From assembly GCF_007860185.1 (NCBI RefSeq), contig NZ_SJPY01000009.1, forward strand, positions 88,316 through 152,315: a DNA stretch of 64,000 nucleotides, read 5' to 3'. The translations under genes and the position numbers were made by a program. Positions 33,762 to 41,964 of the stretch are shown piece after piece (the first letter of the stretch is position 1; the number at the start of each line of letters is the position of its first letter). The notes below the pieces were generated by a model, which worked only from the letters and a program-made list of their open reading frames with translations, searched no databases and was not told the DNA's origin. The stretch is from Novipirellula aureliae (GTDB lineage: Bacteria > Planctomycetota > Planctomycetia > Pirellulales > Pirellulaceae).

Positions 33762-34142
33762 ATGCCAAAAGACGACATCGCCACCGACATCAATGTCATG
33801 TTTCGAGCATTCGCGGATACGACTCGGCTTCGTATCCTGCATCTCCTTGTCCAAGGGGAAACCTGCGTGGGGAATCTCGTGGAGGTGCTTCAACTTCCGC
33901 AATCCGCTGTTTCGAGGCACTTGGCCTATTTGCGAAAGGCCAATTTGGTTGATGTGCGGAAGGCAGGGCTTTGGGCTTATTACTCTTTAACCCCCGCTAA
34001 ATCATCTTTTCAAAGCAAACTGTATGAGTGCTTGAATGAGTGCTTCTGCGAGGTGCCGGAGTTAGAGGCAGACGCCCAGCGAGCCCGAAATCTGAAAAAG
34101 TCTGGGGGATGCTGCCCTGAATGGAAAGTTGATGAGCCCTAG
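33762..34142 (+). CDS. ArsR/SmtB-family metalloregulator with C-terminal CC motif
   Basis: A 126-aa winged-helix repressor from ATG 33762. Helix-turn-helix: LVEVLQLPQSAVSRHLAYLRKANLV (about 40-65), with ADTTRLRILHLL before it. A Cys at about 33 (GETCVGNL) and a C-terminal tail (CLNECFC near 92-98 and GGCCPEW near 117) supply thiols for a soft metal or metalloid. It would release DNA upon binding arsenite, antimonite or a similar ion. It lies 196 bp after the broken ABC remnants and 250 bp before a second ArsR gene. The two regulators are clearly different in sequence, so this is not a tandem duplication. Target operator unknown. Confidence 0.87.
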   Translation: MPKDDIATDINVMFRAFADTTRLRILHLLVQGETCVGNLVEVLQLPQSAVSRHLAYLRKANLVDVRKAGLWAYYSLTPAKSSFQSKLYECLNECFCEVPELEADAQRARNLKKSGGCCPEWKVDEP

Positions 34143-34315
34143 GTCGGGTTCCCGCTCCATTTTCGGATTTGATGGTCATGGGCAATGTGCTCTAACGTTT
34201 TGCATGCTCGGCGGAAGCGTCGTTAGGCGGTGCGATTCACGACATCCTTGAATCCGACAGGGATCCGACAATCGGAGCGTCCACCGAATTTTGGCGTTCA
34301 TTCAATTTTCGGTGA

Positions 34316-34364
34316 TTGACAGCCTCCAACGATTCCGGTATCGTCTATCGTAGATGAACGATAG
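34316..34364 (+). promoter_or_regulatory. Promoter with overlapping ArsR-type operator
   Basis: A perfect TTGACA (34316-34321), 17-bp spacer, then TATCGT (34339-34344) as -10. Immediately downstream lies a perfect inverted repeat CTATCGT-N6-ACGATAG (34345-34364), placed over the likely start of transcription, which is the expected location for an ArsR operator. It precedes the second arsR gene by 27 bp. Confidence 0.7.
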
Positions 34365-34391
34365 GTTTGGTCGACGGGAAAGCAAGTAATC

Positions 34392-34700
34392 ATGAAACGA
34401 TGCGATTCAACACCGGTGAAGCTAAAGCCGGATCCGACGGCAGAGGATTTTGCCAGCTTGGCCTGGGCGCTCGCGCATCCGGCTCGAGTCCAGATCGTGC
34501 GGCTATTGATCGGTCGCGAAGCTTGTGTTTGTGGAGAGATCGTGGATCAGTTGCCGCTCGCCCAATCAACGGTTTCGCAGCATCTGAAAATCTTGAAAGA
34601 GTCTGGATTGATCCACGGCGAAGTGGACGGGCCAAAGGTCTGTTATGGCATCAATCCAAAACGGCTCGAACAATTGAAGGCATTCGTCGCCAAACTATGA
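34392..34700 (+). CDS. arsR: ArsR-family arsenic-type repressor
   Basis: A 102-aa winged-helix repressor from ATG 34392. It shows [23 protein letters not shown], including the CVC metalloid-binding pair (about 44-46) in the position of the ELCVCDL motif of E. coli-type ArsR, and the recognition helix [19 protein letters not shown] palindromic operator overlaps its promoter, so it should repress itself and the ACR3 gene that follows 54 bp later. The downstream pump is broken, which leaves a regulator without an obvious functional target here. Arsenite or antimonite as ligand is inferred from the CVC motif. Confidence 0.88.
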   Translation: MKRCDSTPVKLKPDPTAEDFASLAWALAHPARVQIVRLLIGREACVCGEIVDQLPLAQSTVSQHLKILKESGLIHGEVDGPKVCYGINPKRLEQLKAFVAKL

Positions 34701-34730
34701 TTTTTTTTTAGCCGTTTCATCGTGTACCGG

Positions 34731-34741
34731 CGATAGACGAT
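34731..34741 (+). promoter_or_regulatory. Second ArsR operator-like half element before the ACR3 remnant
   Basis: CGATAGACGAT is the exact reverse complement of ATCGTCTATCG at 34340-34350 in the arsR promoter. It sits 14 bp before the ACR3 start codon, just upstream of the AAAGGAGAG ribosome-binding site. It could be an additional repressor contact. Confidence 0.5.
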
Positions 34742-34754
34742 AAAGGAGAGAGTG

Positions 34755-35254
34755 ATGGAAAATACAAAAATGAACCAAGCTGACACATGCCCGAGGAACG
34801 AAAAGGGAATCGGATTCTTTGAACGCTACCTGACCGTTTGGGTCGGCTTGTGCATTGTTGCTGGTATCTCACTTACGCACCGGTGATTTCGATTCCGATC
34901 GCGGTCTGCCGGTTCTTTATGATGTGCCCAATCATGGTCAAAATCGACTTTAACGAGGTGGTAAAAGCTGGTAAAGCGGTTCGGCCTGTTGGTCTAACGC
35001 TGTTTATCAACTGGGCCATCAAGCCATTCACGATGTATGCAATTGCCAGTTTTTTTCTCGGTACCCTTTTCCTCGGATTCATAGGTCCCGAAGCCGTCGA
35101 TTATGTCAAGGCTCCGCTTCGTCCATCCAAGCTCCGAATACGATCTTGGCTACTTGAAAAACAAATCGGGGGCCGGTTTGGCATTGTCGAGTCAGTGAAC
35201 GAGATGCAAACGACTCCGTTTTCGACGCCTATCGCGTCGATGGCCCCTGAGTAA
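34755..35254 (+). pseudogene. acr3: Truncated, frameshifted ACR3-type arsenite efflux pump
   Basis: Start ATG 34755 with AAAGGAGAG upstream. The first 43 codons give a normal ACR3 N-terminus ([20 protein letters not shown]) and stop at 34884-34886. The homology resumes in another frame from about 34874: [45 protein letters not shown] and [14 protein letters not shown]. Around 15 residues are missing at the junction, and after VDYVK the sequence leaves the family. Intact ACR3 proteins have about 350-400 residues and ten helices; here only the first three or four remain. Two lesions make this clearly a pseudogene. It is the last element of a regulator-pump arsenic operon. Confidence 0.87.
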
Positions 35255-35602
35255 GTTGCTCCTCAGCAGGGGATAGCCGACGATGGTAGAGGTTGGGGCG
35301 GGTTGCGACAGGCAAAATTTTGCCGTTGGGTGATGTGGCATTCGCTTTGCGTTGTTGAAGTCCGCAGCCGCCGTGCTCAGGCGATTTTCGTCTCAAACCG
35401 GGCGAATCACAAACATTCAGTGCGCGTCGGTAGACGCCAATTGTCCAAATCCGCACAATAAGTGCGCACATACGGGCAATTGGACGTAGTATAGAAGTAG
35501 TGGACGAGGTCGCGGTTCTCTCTCGAAACATCGACTGCGAGGATTTGTAGCCTTATCCACTACGATAGCCCATAGAAACAATACCAGGGAAGCAACGGTG
35601 AC
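35255..35602. other. Intergenic region before the NtrC-type gene
   Basis: A 348-bp gap with no gene. CCAATTG near 35432 and CAATTGG near 35476 form a widely spaced inverted repeat, a possible binding site; no -24/-12 or -35/-10 pair was convincing. The first 100 bases are probably debris of the ACR3 gene end. Confidence 0.4.
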
Positions 35603-36955
35603 ATGACAGAGCCAATGGAGATTTTGTTTGTCGACGATGAGGTGGACTTTAGCGAAGGTTGTGTTCGCTGGTTCGAGAAGAAGGGGCACCGGGTTTCGCA
35701 AACGAGCAGCGGTCAGGATGGCATTGACCGATGTTCCGTACACGACTTTGATATTGTGATTCTCGATTGGAATTTGCCTGGATTATGCGGCATCGAGTTG
35801 GTCCAGCGGATGCGAGAATCCAATCCCGACACGGAGATCATCGTGTTGACCGGCGAAGGGACGATCAATAACGCGGTCGAGTCGATGCGTCTTGGCGTGT
35901 TTGATTTCCAAACCAAGCCATTCCCGATGGGGGATTTGGAGCGTCGCTGCCTGGCCGCCGTCGAACGACGAAAACTCAAAAAGGAGAACACACAACTCCG
36001 TGAAGTCATCACGCGAACGAAGAAACCGGCGACCACCATCATCGGCACGTCGCAGCCGATGCGGGTTTTGGGGCGTTTGATTGATCGAGTGGCACCGAGG
36101 GACAATGCGGTTTTGATTCAAGGCGAAAGTGGCACGGGGAAAGAGTTGGTTGCTCAAGCGATTCACAGCGGAAGTTCTCGCAGTGGTAGGCCATTGGTCA
36201 CGATCAACTGCGCAGCGCTACCGGAAACCTTGGTGGAGAGTGAGCTGTTCGGTCACGAAAAAGGATCGTTCACGGGCGCAACGCAGATGCAGCCAGGCCT
36301 GTTCGAGGTCGCGGACGGCAGCACATTGTTCATTGATGAGATTGGGGAACTGCCACTCGCCTTGCAGCCGAAGCTGCTACGGGTTCTCGAGGACGGATCA
36401 CTCCGCCGCATCGGCTCGCACAAAGAACGCCGCGTCGACGTCCGCATCGTTGCTGCGACCAACCGGGACTTGAAAACGGAGGTTGCCGAAGGTCGTTTTC
36501 GGGAAGACTTGTATTATCGCATCAACGTGATGCCCATCGACTTGCCGCCACTGCGAGAGCGTGATGGCGACGTGGAGCTGCTCGTCAACCATTTCTTAGG
36601 CAAAGACCACGAAATGGACGAAGAGGCTCGGCAAGCGATGGTCGCCTATTCGTGGCCTGGCAACATTCGCCAGCTCATTAACACCTTGGAGCGGGCTCAG
36701 GTTCTCGCGGACGACGGAGTCATCACGATCAGTGATTTACCCGAGGAGCTACGTCACGAGCACACGCAAACGGTCGCCAGCCATCCAACGGGCGTGGAAT
36801 TACCGAAAGTCGGTTCCCTCATCGCACTGGAACGCGAGCACATTGCCGAAGTCCTGCGACGCGAAAACGGCAACAAGTCCAAGGCCGCCCGAGTCCTTGG
36901 CATTGAACGCCGCAAGCTGTATCGAATGATGAAGCAACATGGAATCGAGGGCTAG
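35603..36955 (+). CDS. Sigma-54-dependent response regulator, NtrC family
   Basis: A 450-aa regulator from ATG 35603 (GGGAAGC upstream; a second ATG at 35615 is possible). Receiver domain about 1-125 with the acidic pair in FVDDE and the phosphorylation Asp in VILDWNLPG (about 52-53). The AAA+ domain spans about 145-375: Walker A GESGTGKE, the sigma-54 contact loop GSFTGA, Walker [10 protein letters not shown], and arginine finger region [11 protein letters not shown] Fis-type helix-turn-helix is at about 412-448 ([20 protein letters not shown]). It would activate sigma-54 promoters after phosphorylation. No histidine kinase adjoins it, so the partner is elsewhere. Its stop codon lies at the first bases of a dispersed repeat. 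Confidence 0.95.
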   Translation: MTEPMEILFVDDEVDFSEGCVRWFEKKGHRVSQTSSGQDGIDRCSVHDFDIVILDWNLPGLCGIELVQRMRESNPDTEIIVLTGEGTINNAVESMRLGVFDFQTKPFPMGDLERRCLAAVERRKLKKENTQLREVITRTKKPATTIIGTSQPMRVLGRLIDRVAPRDNAVLIQGESGTGKELVAQAIHSGSSRSGRPLVTINCAALPETLVESELFGHEKGSFTGATQMQPGLFEVADGSTLFIDEIGELPLALQPKLLRVLEDGSLRRIGSHKERRVDVRIVAATNRDLKTEVAEGRFREDLYYRINVMPIDLPPLRERDGDVELLVNHFLGKDHEMDEEARQAMVAYSWPGNIRQLINTLERAQVLADDGVITISDLPEELRHEHTQTVASHPTGVELPKVGSLIALEREHIAEVLRRENGNKSKAARVLGIERRKLYRMMKQHGIEG

Positions 36956-37094
36956 TGCATTGTCACAACGAAGAATGAAGAATGAGGGTACGCCTCTTTC
37001 GTGGCGGTGGCTTCCAGCCGCAGCTGGTTGGGGGAAGAGGCCCCAGCCACTCTTTTGCCAAGCCTGCCAAGCCTACTCTTTTGCCAAGCCTAAA
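36951..37094 (+). repeat. Dispersed composite repeat, copy 2
   Basis: Starts GCTAGTGCATTGTCACAACG, shares 19 of 20 bases with copy 1, and continues with GAAGAATGA..GGGTA, GTGGCGGTGGCTTCCAGCCG, GGGGGAAGAGGCCCC and two CTCTTTTGCCAAGCC modules, the second a local duplication. It begins exactly at the NtrC-type gene's stop codon and fills most of the gap to the next gene. Confidence 0.7.
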
Positions 37095-37183
37095 GTCAAG
37101 CAATGACAAAGCACAATGTTAATCGTCCACTGTATGGGATTCGATGTGCGATTGAAACGGAACTCCGATTAGGACTCAAGTAA

Positions 37184-37780
37184 ATGTCGACCCCGATTTG
37201 CGAAGAAGAAACAGAAAAATTTGCCCGGCATCTAAAGCTACTGATCTTTCTTTTTTTGATTGTACCGATGGTATTGTTAGCGGGGTTCGTGGAGTTTCGA
37301 TTCCGCTCGCTCCAGTCGAGTATTCCACACCTGGTCCCTGGGCTTCGTGACGAGGCTCGTATGGAGATAGACGTGATGCCGTGGCATCCTGTCGAAGGCC
37401 AACGGCTGTACGTGCCAGCGTACTCACATGTCTATCACGAAAAGGGTGAACCGTATTTCTTGACCGTCACTCTCAACATCCGCAATACAGACATTGATAA
37501 CGAAATCGTGGTAACGTCGGTTCGCTACTTTGACACCAGCGGCAACGAACTGCGATCGATGTTGAAAAAAACGATCAAGCTCGGTCCTTTGGCGGCAACG
37601 GAGTTTGTGGTTGATCGAGACGACAAGTCAGGTGGTAGTGGTGCGAGTTTTATTGTCGAATGGCAAGCGGGTACAAAAGTCAATCAGCCGCTTGTCGAAA
37701 CCGTGATGATCGACACGCAAGGCCAGCAAGGGGTATCGTTCATTGCCCCGTCCGTCGTGTTAAGTGAGCGGGCCGAATAG
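37184..37780 (+). CDS. DUF3124 domain protein, membrane-anchored
   Basis: A 198-aa protein from ATG 37184. One N-terminal membrane anchor at about 18-38 (LKLLIFLFLIVPMVLLAGFV) is followed by a DUF3124 domain: GQRLYVPAYSHVYHEKGEP, LTVTLNIRNTD, TSVRYFDTSGN, LGPLAATEFVV and GGSGASFIVEWQ. The domain is of unknown function, probably extracytoplasmic and beta-rich. The gene stops 46 bp before the start of a CPA1-type antiporter on the same strand, so the two may form an operon; an accessory role for the antiporter is conceivable but unsupported. Confidence 0.85.
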   Translation: MSTPICEEETEKFARHLKLLIFLFLIVPMVLLAGFVEFRFRSLQSSIPHLVPGLRDEARMEIDVMPWHPVEGQRLYVPAYSHVYHEKGEPYFLTVTLNIRNTDIDNEIVVTSVRYFDTSGNELRSMLKKTIKLGPLAATEFVVDRDDKSGGSGASFIVEWQAGTKVNQPLVETVMIDTQGQQGVSFIAPSVVLSERAE

Positions 37781-37826
37781 AGTCGCACCAGCTTGTAATC
37801 GCCATCTGCAACCAATCAACCATATT

Positions 37827-39569
37827 ATGCTAAGTATCGACACTCTCATTCTGATCACCGGTATCCTGCTGCTGCTTGGCATCGTGTCCAACAAGTTTTC
37901 GGCGCGATTGGGAATGCCCGTTTTGGTTTTGTTCATTCTGGTGGGGATGTTGGCGGGGTCGGAGGGGATTGGTGGGATTGAGTTCGAGGACTATTCGCTT
38001 GCTAATAGTATTGGAACAATCGCGCTCTGTTTGATCTTGTTTGATGGCGGTCTTCGTACACCCATCCAAACGATTCGGTCCGCCTGGAAACCGGCTGGAA
38101 TCCTGGCGTCGGTGGGGGTGTTAATCACGGCCGTGATCACTGGCTTGGCGGCGTCGTGGATATTAAACTTGTCGTGGCTCGAGGGCCTGTTGCTAGGCAG
38201 TATCGTTGGTTCGACCGATGCTTCGGTCGTCTTTTCCGTATTGCGCAGCGGCGGCGTGAATATCCGCCGAAGGTTGGCCGATACGCTCGAAGTTGAAAGC
38301 GGATCAAATGATCCCATGGCGATTTTTTTAACGGTAGGGTTAATTCAAGTCCTGACGGGATTGGTGCCGGTTGGCCTTGGGGTGGTCACTTTGTTTTTGA
38401 ACCAGATGATCGTGGGTGCCGTCATCGGAGTCACGGTTGGTTGGAGCGGCGTGTGGTTGCTAAAGCAAATCCGACTTGACGCCGCGGGGTTGTACCCGGT
38501 CATCGCGACGGCGATGGGATTGTTGTCGTTTGGTTCGGCCGTCGCGTTGGGAGGCAGCGGTTTTCTAGCGGTTTACTTAACGGGAATTGTGATTGGGAAC
38601 CGGCGTCCCGTCTTCCACCGAGGCATCTTGTTGTTTCATGACGCGGTGGCATGGATTTGTCAGATACTGATGTTTGTCGCGTTGGGGATTTTGTCATTTC
38701 CTAGTCGCTTGCTCGAAGCGGCGCCTTCGGCATTGCTTATTTCCGTCGTGCTGATATTTGTCGCTCGCCCGATAGCTGTGTTTTTGTGTGCGTGGCCCTT
38801 TAAATTTGCGGTTCGCGAAAAGATCTTTTTGTCCTGGGTCGGATTAAAAGGAGCCGTTCCCATTACACTTGCGACGTTCCCAATGCTGGCGGGACTTCCA
38901 GGAGCCTCGCTGATGTTCGACATCGTTTTTTTCGTGGTCCTGGTTTCCGCGGTCGTTCAAGGTTGGAGTTTGCCACCGGTTGCTCGGTACTTGAAATTGG
39001 AAATACCGACAAGGCAGCCGCCGCCGGTGACCTTGGAAATCAGCTCCTTGCGAGACTTTGAAGGCGATATTGTCGATTACTTTGTTGACGAAAACTGTCG
39101 GGTTGCAGGTCGTTTGATTAGGGATCTGGCGTTGCCAGAGGGAGTCGTGATCGCGTTGATCGCTCGCGCCGAGCAACTGATTCCCCCGCAAGGACGTTCC
39201 CAGATACAAGCGGGTGACCATGTTATCGTCGTTTTGCGTCCACAAGTTCGCCCGATCGTCGATCGCATCTTCGCTCATGGCCAACAGAGTCCAACGGCAT
39301 TGCCAACCGCTCTTGAATTTCCGCTACGGGGATCAATCAAGGTAAGCGAGTTAGAACAGTTTTATGATATACGACTCGACGCAAACCCAGACGCGACGCT
39401 CGATGACCTCATCCGAGAGCGACTGAGGACAAAGAATATCCAATTGGGCTCAACCGTGCGTTTTGAGAAAATCGAACTGCATGTCCGCGAGGTCTCCCAT
39501 GACGGCATCGTCGAATATGTGGGAATGACGATTTTGCCTGGGGGCGAAGAGACGAACGCTATGAGGTGA
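37827..39569 (+). CDS. CPA1-type cation/proton antiporter with TrkA-C domain
   Basis: A 580-aa protein from ATG 37827 (MLSIDTLILITGILLLLGI); an upstream in-frame start overlaps the previous gene and lacks hydrophobic character. About 12 membrane segments fill residues 1-390, with the ion-site motif GSTDASVVFSVLRSGGV and EVESGSNDPMAIFLTVG (the paired Asp is replaced by the NDP form typical of NhaP2/CvrA). A TrkA-C/RCK-type regulatory domain (about 400-490, ending in AGDHVIVVLRP) and a CorC-like C-terminal domain (about 500-575) follow. This set matches the potassium/proton antiporter NhaP2 (CvrA) family. Likely role: K+ or Na+ extrusion and pH or osmotic balance. Confidence 0.9.
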   Translation: MLSIDTLILITGILLLLGIVSNKFSARLGMPVLVLFILVGMLAGSEGIGGIEFEDYSLANSIGTIALCLILFDGGLRTPIQTIRSAWKPAGILASVGVLITAVITGLAASWILNLSWLEGLLLGSIVGSTDASVVFSVLRSGGVNIRRRLADTLEVESGSNDPMAIFLTVGLIQVLTGLVPVGLGVVTLFLNQMIVGAVIGVTVGWSGVWLLKQIRLDAAGLYPVIATAMGLLSFGSAVALGGSGFLAVYLTGIVIGNRRPVFHRGILLFHDAVAWICQILMFVALGILSFPSRLLEAAPSALLISVVLIFVARPIAVFLCAWPFKFAVREKIFLSWVGLKGAVPITLATFPMLAGLPGASLMFDIVFFVVLVSAVVQGWSLPPVARYLKLEIPTRQPPPVTLEISSLRDFEGDIVDYFVDENCRVAGRLIRDLALPEGVVIALIARAEQLIPPQGRSQIQAGDHVIVVLRPQVRPIVDRIFAHGQQSPTALPTALEFPLRGSIKVSELEQFYDIRLDANPDATLDDLIRERLRTKNIQLGSTVRFEKIELHVREVSHDGIVEYVGMTILPGGEETNAMR

Positions 39570-39586
39570 CGATAGCTGTAGCGTGG

Positions 39587-40813
39587 CTAGCCGAGTTGAC
39601 GGCGGAAATAGCTCATGCTGAGTCCGTAAATTGCAGCGCCGAACAATGCAATCGCAAGAATCGAATCCCAAAGCAGTCCGATACCGGATCCCTTGAGCAT
39701 GATGCCCAGACTGGCGTCAATGTAATGGTGCAAGGGAGCGACCGCGCTGAGGGCTCGAAGAACCGATGGCATGTTTTCTGGCGGCGTCCACGCTCCAGAT
39801 AAAAACACCATGGGGATGAAGATGAGGGCGGTTAACATACCTACCTGCGCGAGATTTCGGGCAATGGTGGCTAGCAACATGCCGATTCCAGCCGTCGTAA
39901 ACACATAGACCGCCGTTACCACCATGAACAATGTCAAGCTACCGCGAAACGGTACACCGAAGCAGGGTTGTAGGATCAAGTGGATAGTGATGAAGGTGCC
40001 GACCAAGATCACACTCGTCATCGCAAGCACTTTTGGAAACATCATCTGAAACGTGGACAACGGCGAGACCATCAGCTGTTCAATGGTTCCCCTTTCTTTC
40101 TCACGCGCCATCGCGGATGCCGGTAGCAGGATCGCAAACATGGTGATGACGTTCAGCATCTCGACGACCGACATGAACCATGCGTCGTTCTGATTGGCGT
40201 TGTACCAGACGCGGTGTTCTTCTTGAATGATTGGAGCGACCTGTTGGTTAACGCCGATTCCCTCGCGTTTCGTGGCAGCTTCCAGTCCGTATTGCCCGGC
40301 GATCTGCTCGCCGTAGCTCGTCGCCAAGAATCCGAGCACGGGATTCGATGTGTCGATTTGCAGCTGCACACTCGCCGTGTCTCCGCTTAGCAGTGATTCT
40401 TGGAATTGCGGCGGGATATCGAGCACCATCATTGCTTCGCCGCGATCGAGTAAATCGATACTTTCGCCATGATTGAGCACCTCGCCATCAATTCTAAATT
40501 GCGGCGGACGGAAGCGATGGATCAGTTCGCGTGATGCGAAACTGTGGTCCGAATCATGCACCTGCAATGCTGCGTTTTGAAGTTGCATGCTGACACCGGA
40601 TCCAGCGAGGAAGACTTCGAGCGTGAATGCATAGATCATAAATACGATCAATATGCGGTCGCGGTAGAGTTGCAGATACTCTTTGATCGTCATCACTCGC
40701 ATGCGATTCCACCAGACGACCAACCCGCGAATGCGATTCGCGCGTCTGGTTTCTTGAGATGATTGGCGATGCTCCTGCTCTTCCTCTTGGCTGCCCGATA
40801 TTGTGGTACTCAT
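39587..40813 (-). CDS. ABC-2 type exporter permease (YbhR/YbhS-like), distal
   Basis: A 408-aa permease from ATG 40813, which overlaps the stop of the upstream permease by ATGA. One N-terminal membrane helix (ILIVFMIYAFTLEVFLAG), a large extracytoplasmic domain (about 90-210), and a five-helix core with AMAREKERGTIEQLMVSPLS, characteristic of ABC-2 permeases, are visible. It pairs with the neighbouring permease as a heterodimer driven by the tandem ATPase. Last gene of the operon; convergent with the antiporter gene, 17 bp away. Confidence 0.9.
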   Translation of the reverse strand: MSTTISGSQEEEQEHRQSSQETRRANRIRGLVVWWNRMRVMTIKEYLQLYRDRILIVFMIYAFTLEVFLAGSGVSMQLQNAALQVHDSDHSFASRELIHRFRPPQFRIDGEVLNHGESIDLLDRGEAMMVLDIPPQFQESLLSGDTASVQLQIDTSNPVLGFLATSYGEQIAGQYGLEAATKREGIGVNQQVAPIIQEEHRVWYNANQNDAWFMSVVEMLNVITMFAILLPASAMAREKERGTIEQLMVSPLSTFQMMFPKVLAMTSVILVGTFITIHLILQPCFGVPFRGSLTLFMVVTAVYVFTTAGIGMLLATIARNLAQVGMLTALIFIPMVFLSGAWTPPENMPSVLRALSAVAPLHHYIDASLGIMLKGSGIGLLWDSILAIALFGAAIYGLSMSYFRRQLG

Positions 40814-41964
40814 GTGCTTGGCCTCTTGTGGAACATTCGATAACCGATCGTCATCAACCCAATCGCGTAAAGGGCAAGCACAAGAACATCGGGCCAAAGT
40901 TCGCGTAGTCCGACTCCTTTCATGAACGTGCCAACAATGATGTTGGTGTAGTACATTGCCGGTAGTGCGTGGGCCGTTGCCTGTGCCGATTCACTCAGCG
41001 AAGAGATGGGAACGATTACGCCTGAGTAAAGAATGGAGGGAATCACTGTGACGATAAACGTCACCACCATCGCCGCCACTTGGGTTTTTACCAACACGGA
41101 AACAACCAATCCCAGACCTGTCGTGCAGATGATGTACAGCAGTGTTGCCGGGACAAAAAACAACAGACTGCCTTTGAAGGGTGCTCCGAAAAGCTGGGTC
41201 GCGATCAGCCAAAGAATCGCGGCGTTTGCAGAGGAAATCCCGACATAGGGAATCAATTTTCCGAAAAGAAATTCAAGCCGCGTGACGGTCGATGAATAGA
41301 TGTTGTAGATCGAGCCGCGTTCTTTCTCGCGAACGATTCCGAGTGCTGTGTAGAACGGTGGCGTCATCATCAGGATGACCATGATCAATCGCGGGGCAAT
41401 CGCCCAGTCGCTTTTCATGCTTTGGTTGTAAAGGTATCTCGCTTCCAATTTGACTGGTCTTGCTGATCTGGCTGCTTCCGCGAGCGGAATCCCCCGCTTC
41501 TTCGAGATGAACGCGGCCAACAACTCACTGGTGAAGGCGGTGTTCATCGCTAACACATAGCCCCTGGTTGTTTGGGCGCGAAATGGAAACGTTCCGTCAA
41601 TGATTGTTTGAACAACAACCGGACGCCCGCCAAGGAGTTCTTTTTGAAAGTTTTCGGGGATGATGATGGCAGCGCGGATCTTGTTGTCCGCCAAGAGCGG
41701 TGGCAGTTCATGACGATCTAACGCGTAACCCTTGAAGTCGAAGTAACGCGAGTCGATAAAGCGATACGAATATTCGCGGCTGAGAGCCGAGCCATCACGA
41801 TCGACAATCGCGAGCGGGATGTCTTCCACATCGAGCGACAGCCCATAGCCAACGACCAACATTAGCGACAGCGGCACCAGGAACGTCAAGGCGAGAAACA
41901 TGCGGTCACGCACAATCTCTCGCCATTCCTTGGATGCTACGGCGGCGACGCGGCGGATGTTCAT
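40810..41964 (-). CDS. ABC-2 type exporter permease (YbhS/YbhR-like), proximal
   Basis: A 384-aa permease from ATG 41964, overlapping the ATPase stop by 4 bp. An N-terminal helix (MFLALTFLVPLSLMLVVGYG), an extracytoplasmic domain (SALSREYSYRFIDSRYF) and a C-terminal five-helix core with LGIVREKERGSIYNIYSSTV are visible. It is related to, but clearly different from, the next permease, as in the YbhR/YbhS pair. Substrates of such systems include drugs, cations and possibly lipids; unknown here. Confidence 0.9.
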   Translation of the reverse strand: MNIRRVAAVASKEWREIVRDRMFLALTFLVPLSLMLVVGYGLSLDVEDIPLAIVDRDGSALSREYSYRFIDSRYFDFKGYALDRHELPPLLADNKIRAAIIIPENFQKELLGGRPVVVQTIIDGTFPFRAQTTRGYVLAMNTAFTSELLAAFISKKRGIPLAEAARSARPVKLEARYLYNQSMKSDWAIAPRLIMVILMMTPPFYTALGIVREKERGSIYNIYSSTVTRLEFLFGKLIPYVGISSANAAILWLIATQLFGAPFKGSLLFFVPATLLYIICTTGLGLVVSVLVKTQVAAMVVTFIVTVIPSILYSGVIVPISSLSESAQATAHALPAMYYTNIIVGTFMKGVGLRELWPDVLVLALYAIGLMTIGYRMFHKRPST

